Origin: CAZQIC01 sp964593555
Lineage (GTDB): Bacteria; Bacteroidota; Bacteroidia; JAFLBG01
Assembly: GCA_964593555.1 (NCBI GenBank)
Contig: CAZQIC010000052.1
Coordinates: 1-29,454, forward strand
Length of the DNA: 29,454 nt
Reading direction: 5' to 3'
The notes below the pieces were generated by a model. That model made no database searches, was not told the DNA's origin, and saw nothing but the letters and a program-made list of their open reading frames with translations. A program made the position numbers and the translations under genes. Shown here piece after piece: positions 23,272 through 29,454 of the stretch. Within the stretch, counting starts at the first letter, position 1; the number at the start of each line of letters is the position of its first letter.

Positions 23272-25395
23272 TTACCTCGGATATTCTACTCTCACGTGAT
23301 AAATGTTCATAATCATTTTCTTTAATATTTTCCGTGCCTTTGTAATATCTCTAAATGTGATATCAGCATTTACGAATTGACCCTGCTCTATCTGGCGGTC
23401 AATAATGTTATCGACAAGTTTACTAATGCTTTCTTCGTCGTACTTCTTTAAACTTCTTGATGCTGCTTCAACAGAATCAGCCATCATCAACACAGCCGTT
23501 TCTTTTGAAAATGGAATTGGTCCGGGATACTGGAACTGCTCCATACTTATCTTCTCATCAGGAAAAGAATTTTTGAATGAGCGATAAAAATACCAAGTCA
23601 TGGTGGTGCCATGATGCGTTCTTATAAAATCAATTACTTGCTCAGGCAGTTTGTATTTTTTTGCGAGTTCAACACCTTTAATAACGTGGCTTATGATAAT
23701 AGAAGCGCTTTCTTCATAGCCGAGTTCATCGTGCGGGTTAATACCGCTGCGCTGATTCTCTATAAAAAAGGAAGGCATATCTATCTTTCCAATATCATGA
23801 TACAATGCTCCAGTCCGCACGAGTAGGGCATTTCCGCCGATCTGGTATGTAACTTCTTCGGCAAGATTTACAACTTGTAATGAATGCTGAAATGTCCCCG
23901 GAGCTTTTAATGATAACTCTCTTAGCAATGGAGAATTCATATCGCACAACTCGAATAAAGAAACATCTGAAAGAAAACCAAAAAGTTTTTCGAAAATAAA
24001 AATTAAAGGATAAGTAAAAAGCGTTAACAATGCGCTGCTGCCAAACCAAACAAAATCCAACCAGTTCATTCCGTCAATGCCGCCTTCCTGCATTAAGTTA
24101 ACACCTATGTATGACAAGCTGTAAACAAGAAATATCAATGCTGAGGCGAGAAATATCTGGGAGCGTTTCCTGGTACTTACTATACTGAAAATAGAAACGA
24201 TGCCGGCGATCATTTGAATGAGCACAAACTCATACCTGTCGTGCGAAAAGAAAGAGAGTATAAGTACGTTAACGAGGTGCGTGAACAACGCTACCCTTGT
24301 ATCATAGAAGGTTCTGATGATAACTGGAAGCATACAAAATGGTAATGCGTAAATACTAACGATCTCAAAGCTTAGAAAAAATGAAGTGGATAATACCACA
24401 AATACAATGAGAAAAAATATAAAAGTGAATTTTGTGTTGTCGCTGTAAATGTCTTTCCTAAAAAGCAGGAGGAAAGAAACCAAAATGAAAAGAGTAATAG
24501 AAACAATAATGATCTGGCCTATCAATATAAGCCAAAAACTACTGTCGCCTCTTGATTGGCTCTCAAACTCTCCTTTTAAAGAACTTAACACCTGGTACTT
24601 ATTTGCATCGACAACCTCTCCTTTGTTGACGATGAGTTCTAGTTTTTGTACAAAACCATAAGTTGTAGATATATTATCAAGCGACTGCTTTAGGAAATTG
24701 TTGGTCGTGGATTTATCATATTTTACATTATAGGTAAGTGCGTTTTCCAGCATTTGCAATAAGATAGATTCGTCGATCCCTTTTGCATCCTCCACTTTTT
24801 TCTTTACATAATCGTATGCTTGCTGTAATGTGAAAAAAGAATTCACCTTTCTCTCTTCTTCAATATTGTTATTCAATATCCAAATGGTGCCGTCGTTAAT
24901 ATCGCCTGACACTTCATCGCTTACAGATATTATCCCCTTGCTATATACCGAATCAATTAATTCCTCGCCGGCTTTTTTTGTTTTTTCGTAGCGCTCTATT
25001 TTTCTTGCTTCGACATTAAATGTTTTTTTTAGAAAACCGCGTTTCACAGAATCGTTCCTCAGTTCTTCCCTTTTAATAATACCATCTATTTCGGTGTTGA
25101 ATTTATTGAGTACGGTATTTTTAACATCTGCATTGTAGGCAAAGTATACCTTTGCTTCCTTCTTTACTTCTGCTCTTTCCCTGATCAACTGTTCTTCTGA
25201 TTTACGAATAGAAAAATCAAAAGGTGCTGTTAGGTTTTCGTAATGCCAGGGCTTTCCTTTTAGGCTTTTTATCTCGTACTTAAATTTTACCTCTTTAGGA
25301 AGGGTATATACAATGGCGGCAATGCTGAAAAGCACAACAACGATGCTGTATATTTGTGAATGACGATCGCGAATATAGGTAATCAGCTTTTTCAC
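23272..25395 (-). CDS. 7TM-HD family cyclic-di-AMP phosphodiesterase (PgpH-like)
   Basis: The 707-residue protein has the PgpH architecture. There is an N-terminal membrane helix (about 15-31), an extracytoplasmic 7TMR-HDED domain (about 50-280), a seven-helix membrane region (about 288-470), and a cytoplasmic HD domain. The HD domain contains H504 (TFQHSLQV), the H533-D534 pair (YHDIGKIDMP), SHVIKGVELA and HHGT. In Firmicutes, PgpH hydrolyses cyclic-di-AMP to 5'-pApA. The same architecture is widespread in Bacteroidota, where the substrate is inferred from homology. It is monocistronic here as far as can be seen, convergent with the biotin operon and divergent from the thiolase gene. Confidence 0.93.
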   Translation of the reverse strand: MKKLITYIRDRHSQIYSIVVVLFSIAAIVYTLPKEVKFKYEIKSLKGKPWHYENLTAPFDFSIRKSEEQLIRERAEVKKEAKVYFAYNADVKNTVLNKFNTEIDGIIKREELRNDSVKRGFLKKTFNVEARKIERYEKTKKAGEELIDSVYSKGIISVSDEVSGDINDGTIWILNNNIEEERKVNSFFTLQQAYDYVKKKVEDAKGIDESILLQMLENALTYNVKYDKSTTNNFLKQSLDNISTTYGFVQKLELIVNKGEVVDANKYQVLSSLKGEFESQSRGDSSFWLILIGQIIIVSITLFILVSFLLLFRKDIYSDNTKFTFIFFLIVFVVLSTSFFLSFEIVSIYALPFCMLPVIIRTFYDTRVALFTHLVNVLILSFFSHDRYEFVLIQMIAGIVSIFSIVSTRKRSQIFLASALIFLVYSLSYIGVNLMQEGGIDGMNWLDFVWFGSSALLTLFTYPLIFIFEKLFGFLSDVSLFELCDMNSPLLRELSLKAPGTFQHSLQVVNLAEEVTYQIGGNALLVRTGALYHDIGKIDMPSFFIENQRSGINPHDELGYEESASIIISHVIKGVELAKKYKLPEQVIDFIRTHHGTTMTWYFYRSFKNSFPDEKISMEQFQYPGPIPFSKETAVLMMADSVEAASRSLKKYDEESISKLVDNIIDRQIEQGQFVNADITFRDITKARKILKKMIMNIYHVRVEYPR

Positions 25396-25559
25396 AGTGA
25401 CTAAATTACCATTATTTATGGTTTTTATAACAAGCTATTTCAAAAATCATTTTTATAAGAATTAATGTGGTTTTCATTTTATCTCTAATGAGTTCTTTGA
25501 TACGGTGCGATGGCTCGAAAATCCGCCGTGCTCGGGTCCACTTGTGCGTATACGGATCG

Positions 25560-25577
25560 TCCCGATATCTATCGGGA
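25560..25577. repeat. palindrome TCCCGATA-TC-TATCGGGA
   Basis: This is a perfect 8-bp stem with a 2-nt loop, located 22 nt before the family B repeat. It may be a separate palindromic unit or part of a larger composite repeat, because the other family B copy at 14661 lacks it. Confidence 0.75.
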
Positions 25578-25599
25578 TTGACTTTTACCTGCCGAATAT

Positions 25600-25658
25600 C
25601 TCGCTCAAAAGTCCACTGGACTTTTGCCGCTTTTTTGGTTCAAGCAAAAAAGTAAGAA
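25600..25658. repeat. dispersed 59-bp double-hairpin repeat, family B, copy 2
   Basis: It differs from 14661-14719 at one base. The first palindrome here is AAAAGTCC-ACT-GGACTTTT, where the A/T can also pair, and the second is CTTTTTTG-GTTCAAG-CAAAAAAG. The two copies are in the same orientation relative to the window. Confidence 0.9.
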
Positions 25659-25773
25659 GAAAACAATTCCAAAATGATTTTCGTTTGCTACAATGTCATT
25701 TGTAAAAGGATCTCCATTCAAAGACTAAATAATAAAAAAATGTCAAAATTTAGTATGCTCACGAACTAATCCG

Positions 25774-25781
25774 TAAATTTG
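25774..25781 (+). promoter_or_regulatory. putative Bacteroidota promoter for the thiolase gene
   Basis: TAAATTTG matches TAnnTTTG exactly, and TTTAG about 20 nt upstream is a partial -33 match. The expected start near 25788 leaves a leader of about 16 nt before the ATG at 25804. Confidence 0.5.
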
Positions 25782-25803
25782 ATAAACATCTAAAAAGCAG
25801 TTT

Positions 25804-26985
25804 ATGCAAGAAGTATATATCGTTTCAGCAGTAAGAACCCCGATCGGGAGTTTTAACGGAAGCCTATCCTCAATACCAGCAGGAAAATTAGGAGCAATAG
25901 CTATTAAAGGAGCAATAGGTAAAGCTGGTATAAAGGGCGAAGAAATAACAGAAGTATATATGGGTAATGTATTACAGGCTAATATCGGACAGGCACCGGC
26001 AAGGCAGGCTGCAATATTCGCGGGCCTTCCAAACACTGTACATTGCACAACTATAAATAAAGTTTGTGCGTCGGGTATGAAATCGATCATGCTGGCAGCG
26101 CAAAGTATTATGCTGGGCGATAATGAAGTTGTTGTGGCAGGAGGAATGGAAAATATGTCACAGGTACCTTATTACTTGGACAATGCGCGAACTGGTTATA
26201 AATTAGGAAACGGAACTGTCATTGACGGATTGGTAAAAGACGGCTTGACTGATGTATATAACAATTATCACATGGGTAATGCCGCGGAACTTTGTGCTAA
26301 GGAATGTAAAATATCGCGTGAAGATCAGGATGCATTTGCAATAGAATCATACAAACGTTCGGCAGCAGCATGGGCAGTAGGAAAATTTACGAATGAAGTT
26401 GTATCGGTTGAAATTCCGCAGCGTAAAGGAGATCCAATTGTTTTTAAAGAAGACGAAGAGTATAAAAGTGTAAAGTTTGATAAGATACCAGAATTAAAAC
26501 CCGTATTTCAAAAAGACGGAACAGTAACAGCTGCAAACGCTTCTACATTAAATGATGGAGCAGCAGCGCTTGTATTGATGAGCAAAGCAAAAGCAGACAA
26601 ATTAGGGATAAAGCCATTGGCAATTATAAGAGGATACGCTGATGCAGAACAAGCTCCGGAATGGTTTACTACTGCGCCTTCCAAAGCATTGCCAAGAGCT
26701 GTTGCAAAGGCGGGTTTGAAAATGGAAGACATAAATTTTTTCGAAATAAATGAGGCCTTCTCTGTAGTGTCAATCGCAAATAACAGAGAAATGAAGCTGG
26801 ATGCTTCTAAAGTAAACGTAAACGGAGGGGCAGTATCTCTTGGTCACCCGCTGGGCGCATCAGGTGCACGTGTAGTCGTAACACTTATCAATGTGCTTAA
26901 ACAAAACAACGCAAAATATGGTGCTGCCGGAATTTGTAATGGTGGCGGCGGCGCGAGCGCATTGGTGATCGAGAATGTAATGTGA
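25804..26985 (+). CDS. acetyl-CoA C-acyltransferase (thiolase)
   Basis: The 393-residue protein is a complete thiolase. The nucleophile is C88 (TTINKVCASGMKS), the catalytic His is in the NEAFSVVS region and GGAVSLGHPLGASGAR (both carry conserved His/Asn positions), and the second Cys is in CNGGGGASA near the C-terminus. It could be an acetoacetyl-CoA thiolase or a 3-ketoacyl-CoA thiolase. The length and INKVCASG motif favour the biosynthetic/acetoacetyl type. It could also finish the paa pathway as a 3-oxoadipyl-CoA thiolase, but it lies 18 kb from the paa genes and has its own promoter. Confidence 0.9.
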   Translation: MQEVYIVSAVRTPIGSFNGSLSSIPAGKLGAIAIKGAIGKAGIKGEEITEVYMGNVLQANIGQAPARQAAIFAGLPNTVHCTTINKVCASGMKSIMLAAQSIMLGDNEVVVAGGMENMSQVPYYLDNARTGYKLGNGTVIDGLVKDGLTDVYNNYHMGNAAELCAKECKISREDQDAFAIESYKRSAAAWAVGKFTNEVVSVEIPQRKGDPIVFKEDEEYKSVKFDKIPELKPVFQKDGTVTAANASTLNDGAAALVLMSKAKADKLGIKPLAIIRGYADAEQAPEWFTTAPSKALPRAVAKAGLKMEDINFFEINEAFSVVSIANNREMKLDASKVNVNGGAVSLGHPLGASGARVVVTLINVLKQNNAKYGAAGICNGGGGASALVIENVM

Positions 26986-27146
26986 TCTTTTAAGAGTAAT
27001 TAAAAGCATTATACTCTAAACAATCCGTGGAAAGTACTAGTATTACCTTGTTTTGTGCTATTCTATTTGAGGCATCCAACTTATCTTCGTTAAATATTAA
27101 ATCCGTATGGATTACGAATTTTTTAACTATAAACTTTTAAAAACAA

Positions 27147-27980
27147 ATGAGAACAATATTTACATTTCTATTTTTCTGTTTTACAATAGCCGCTGCTTTT
27201 TCACAGAGTAAAACCCTGCCATACTATACAGGGTTTGATTCATCAACCGAACAGGCAGGCTGGAGCCAGTATAGAACGGGATTTTTAAGTACGTATGACT
27301 GGGGTTATGGTGGATTGGCTTTTTCAGCACCTACTTGCGTATCGCATGATTATAATGTGGGTGGTAATTCTACAGATACTATAATTGACTGGTTTGTTTC
27401 GCCACCCTTAAATTTTACTTCGGCGGGCACCATATCTCTAAAAGTAAATACCGGTGGGTTTAGTACTCCATTCAATGACGGTTTTGAGATTTTATATGGC
27501 ACCGATAAAGAGCAAGATCCTTCCATTGGAACTTTTACTGTTATTGGCAATCTCTCTCTTATTTCACCGCAAAATCAATGGATAGATACAACCATTAATA
27601 TTCCATACGTTTCTGATAGTGGTTATATCGCTTTAAAATACAAAACCATTGGCGCTTCCTGGAGCACTTACAAATTCGACAATATTACAATAGGAACACC
27701 TCTTTCAGTAAAAGAAAATAATTTAAAAGAAAACAAAATTAAAATTGCTCCTAACCCATTTAGTTTTTCCTCGACTATTTTTATTGCCGACGAATTTTTA
27801 AAATCGCCTTTGGAAATAGTGATGTATGATATACAGGGTAGGGAAGTAAGAAGAATGAGCAACCCGGGAAGTAAAACAATTCAGTTAAGCAGGGATGGGT
27901 TGCCTGCCGGAGTTTATTTTATTAAAACGATAATTGATGGCAGCATCAAAGCAGCAAATAAGTTAATAGTTACGGACTAA
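27147..27980 (+). CDS. secreted protein with type IX secretion C-terminal sorting domain
   Basis: The 277 residues start with a Sec signal peptide (MRTIFTFLFFCFTIAAAFSQ). A beta-sandwich region follows (about 25-185) resembling a choice-of-anchor J or MAM-like domain (YYTGFDSSTEQAGWSQY, DWFVSPPLNFTSAGTISLKV, YIALKYKTIGASWSTYKFDNI). The last 80 residues are a type A T9SS sorting domain: KIAPNPFSFSSTIFI, LEIVMYDIQGREVRRM, GLPAGVYFIKTII and KLIVTD. Such proteins are exported by the Por secretion system and attached to or released from the surface. Adhesion is a plausible role, but no enzyme motif is visible. Confidence 0.85.
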   Translation: MRTIFTFLFFCFTIAAAFSQSKTLPYYTGFDSSTEQAGWSQYRTGFLSTYDWGYGGLAFSAPTCVSHDYNVGGNSTDTIIDWFVSPPLNFTSAGTISLKVNTGGFSTPFNDGFEILYGTDKEQDPSIGTFTVIGNLSLISPQNQWIDTTINIPYVSDSGYIALKYKTIGASWSTYKFDNITIGTPLSVKENNLKENKIKIAPNPFSFSSTIFIADEFLKSPLEIVMYDIQGREVRRMSNPGSKTIQLSRDGLPAGVYFIKTIIDGSIKAANKLIVTD

Positions 27981-28017
27981 GGTATAAGGCACCCTTGCTA
28001 TAAGGCCAACAAAATTG

Positions 28018-28025
28018 TAGCTTTG
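28018..28025 (+). promoter_or_regulatory. putative promoter giving a nearly leaderless mRNA for the C40 peptidase
   Basis: TAGCTTTG matches TAnnTTTG exactly, with TTG at 27995-27997 placed 20 nt upstream. The predicted start (about 28031-28033) is within about 2-4 nt of the ATG at 28035. This also rules out the in-frame TTG at 28023, which is inside the promoter. Confidence 0.5.
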
Positions 28026-28034
28026 GCCTGTCTC

Positions 28035-28808
28035 ATGTTCGGAATTTGCCTTTTAAGTATTGTCCCCTGTCGCAAAGAGCCTTCGCATAAAAGCGAAATG
28101 GTTACTCAATTATTATTCGGCGAGCATTTCACTATTATTGGAGAGGAAAAGGATTGGTATCATATTTCTGTCGCGTTCGATAAATACGATTGCTGGGTGC
28201 ATAAAAAACAAAGTTTCCTTATCGATGGAAATTTAAATATGGAATTAAATATTCCTCAGCCATTATCTACGGAAATGGTGCACCCGATCTGTTGCATGAC
28301 CAATAATAGTTTAACTCCAATAGTTTTAGGAAGCACATTGCCTTTTATTGATGAAGAAAAATTCAGCATTGATACTTTTGATTTTAAGTATGATGGCAAT
28401 TATACAACGACACCTTTAGTCATCGACAGAGAAAAACTAATTGAGACTGCCTGTCTGTATCTCAATGCACCTTATTTATGGGGAGGCCGGTCACCATTTG
28501 GTATCGACTGTTCAGGGTTCACGCAAATGGTGTTTAAACTAAACGGTATTGCTCTTTTACGTGATGCATTCCAGCAGGCAGAAATGGGGAGTACCCTCAG
28601 TTTTGTTGAAGAGGCTACCGCCGGTGATCTTGCTTTTTTCGATAATGAAGAAGGACGTATAACGCATGTTGGGATTTTACTGAGTGATAAAAAAATAATT
28701 CATGCTTCAGGTAATGTCCGCATTGATACATTGGATCACCAGGGGATTTATAATGCTGAATTGAATAAGTATTCCCATAATTTAAGGGTAATTAAGAAAA
28801 TTATTTAA
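28035..28808 (+). CDS. C40 family peptidase (SH3-like plus NlpC/P60)
   Basis: The 257-residue protein has an SH3-like N-terminal region (LSIVPCRKEPSHKSEMVTQL through about 65) and a linker domain. A catalytic NlpC/P60 domain follows with C159 (GIDCSGFTQ), H211 (RITHVGILL) and H223 (IIHASGNV). Such enzymes cleave the D-Glu-diaminopimelate bond in muropeptides. No signal peptide is evident in this start, and it begins MFGICLLSIVPC, which agrees with the usual Bacteroidota N-terminus. The protein is thus probably cytosolic, acting in peptidoglycan recycling like the gamma-D-glutamyl-diamino-acid endopeptidases of this type. The ATG at 28035 is used because the upstream TTG lies in the promoter. 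Confidence 0.9.
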   Translation: MFGICLLSIVPCRKEPSHKSEMVTQLLFGEHFTIIGEEKDWYHISVAFDKYDCWVHKKQSFLIDGNLNMELNIPQPLSTEMVHPICCMTNNSLTPIVLGSTLPFIDEEKFSIDTFDFKYDGNYTTTPLVIDREKLIETACLYLNAPYLWGGRSPFGIDCSGFTQMVFKLNGIALLRDAFQQAEMGSTLSFVEEATAGDLAFFDNEEGRITHVGILLSDKKIIHASGNVRIDTLDHQGIYNAELNKYSHNLRVIKKII

Positions 28809-28820
28809 GGGCCTCACCCC

Positions 28821-28848
28821 AGCCCTCTCCAAAGGAGAGGGGGCTTTT
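28821..28848. terminator. terminator hairpin with T-run after the C40 peptidase gene
   Basis: CCCTCTCC (28823-28830) pairs with GGAGAGGG (28834-28841) around an AAA loop, followed by CTTTT, 13 nt after the peptidase stop. The sequence resembles a dispersed Bacteroidota palindrome with the CACCCCAGCCCTCTCC core. The T-run makes a Rho-independent terminator plausible. Confidence 0.7.
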
Positions 28849-28861
28849 ATTATATTAATAA

Positions 28862-29431
28862 ATGAAAACGTTTTTTTCAATTCTTTTTCTCACATTTTTT
28901 TTCAATTGCTATTCACAAATTTATCTCGAGGATAATGTTCTTTTTGAAGATTCATCTGTTGTATCAACATTCGATAAGAAATGGGAAAATGGTACTGCAA
29001 AAATTAAGTTTAAAAAAAATAATGATTCGACTTACTTACGTGAGGAATTTTATCCTGATTTTGGAGATTTGAAGTCAACTGTAGTTGTTAAAATTGCAAG
29101 AGCTGTTGATACGAATTACATTGTGGATCTGGAAACTGGAGAAATGATTGGGACAGCAGTTCATGGGTTTAGATCGAAGCCATGTGGAAAATATATTGAA
29201 TTTCATGCATTGAGCGGTGAAAAGAAATTAGAAGGTAACTTAGATTGGTCCACTCAAACAGGAGTATGGAAAAGTTGGGACTATGATGGTAATTTAATAT
29301 CGGTTTCGAATTTTGATAGCCTTGGCCGGCAGGTTGGTGATTACACAGAATATTATCCAAACAAAACAGTAAAACAAAAAGGGAAATACTCTCTTGTAGA
29401 ATATAGGGGAGTTCTAAAAATAGAATGTTAA
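28862..29431 (+). CDS. secreted YwqK/MORN-variant repeat protein
   Basis: The 189-residue product has a signal peptide (residues 1-18, FFSILFLTFFFNCYSQ). The C-terminal half (about 105-180) is a set of MORN-variant repeats: GKYIEFHALSGEKKLEGNL, GVWKSWDYDGNLISVSNF and GDYTEYYPNKTVKQKGKYS. It is similar in design to the protein encoded at 8958-9923 but shorter and without its long extra domain. The function is unknown. It is separated from the peptidase gene by a terminator hairpin, so it probably has its own promoter. Confidence 0.8.
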   Translation: MKTFFSILFLTFFFNCYSQIYLEDNVLFEDSSVVSTFDKKWENGTAKIKFKKNNDSTYLREEFYPDFGDLKSTVVVKIARAVDTNYIVDLETGEMIGTAVHGFRSKPCGKYIEFHALSGEKKLEGNLDWSTQTGVWKSWDYDGNLISVSNFDSLGRQVGDYTEYYPNKTVKQKGKYSLVEYRGVLKIEC

Positions 29432-29454
29432 AAACAATCTAATAAAATCGTATC

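Larger units (their letters stand above)
25396..25803. other. 408-nt divergent spacer with repeats and the thiolase promoter
   Basis: The spacer contains a perfect 8-bp-stem palindrome TCCCGATA-TC-TATCGGGA (25560-25577), the family B repeat (25600-25658), and a thiolase promoter (25774-25781). Two plus-strand frames of 62 and 66 codons cross the repeats and are not considered genes. No promoter box for pgpH was recognised. Confidence 0.65.

Noticed and set aside
25467..25705. 62- and 66-codon plus-strand frames in the pgpH-thiolase spacer
   Set aside because: They cross the TCCCGATA palindrome and the family B repeat in two different frames, so they are repeat-derived.

Overview
The window is AT-rich chromosomal DNA from a member of the Bacteroidota, most likely a Chitinophagales- or Sphingobacteriales-like lineage. 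The evidence is a type IX secretion C-terminal domain on a secreted protein, several promoters of the Bacteroidota form (TTG or TTTG, about 19-20 nt, then TAnnTTTG), weak or absent Shine-Dalgarno sequences, the bioB/bioF/bioD arrangement, and a DUF6056-type membrane protein. No phage, insertion sequence, CRISPR array, tRNA or rRNA was found. The window reads as housekeeping and catabolic core genes whose spacers are unusually rich in short palindromic repeats.

Layout. Positions 76-8153 (+) hold an aerobic phenylacetate degradation cluster: paaA, paaB, paaC, paaD (epoxidase and its maturation factor), paaG (epoxide isomerase), paaH (3-hydroxyacyl-CoA dehydrogenase) and paaI (thioesterase). It is interspersed with three unrelated genes: a DUF6056 membrane protein, a cupin_8/JmjC-like oxygenase, and an O6-alkylguanine-DNA alkyltransferase. 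The reductase paaE, ligase paaK and ring-opening paaZ are not in view. A biosynthetic-type thiolase at 25804-26985 could serve the last step. Positions 8145-14329 (-) hold a sixA-like phosphatase with a pterin dehydratase, a translationally coupled pair of secreted proteins (degenerate FGE-sulfatase fold plus YwqK/MORN-like repeat), an L,D-transpeptidase, a glyoxalase-fold protein, a membrane protein, a lipoprotein and fabG. Positions 14726-17622 (-) hold dnaA, a low-molecular-weight tyrosine phosphatase and an RsmI-like methyltransferase.

Positions 17990-22849 (+) hold a ybgC thioesterase and then a biotin operon: bioB, an embedded predicted outer-membrane beta-barrel, bioF, bioD and a lipoprotein. 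Positions 23272-25395 (-) encode a 7TM-HD (PgpH-like) cyclic-di-AMP phosphodiesterase. Positions 25804-29431 (+) hold the thiolase, a T9SS cargo protein, a C40 (NlpC/P60) peptidase and a second MORN-like secreted protein.

The most distinctive signal is non-coding. There are at least five families of short palindromic or dispersed repeats. One is a 52-nt hairpin element present in two copies with identical arms but different 10-nt loops, plus a diverged third copy. One identical-arm copy lies across the 3' end of bioF and supplies its last codons and stop. A 59-bp double-hairpin repeat occurs twice with one mismatch. A cluster of triloop palindromes fills the convergent spacer before pgpH.
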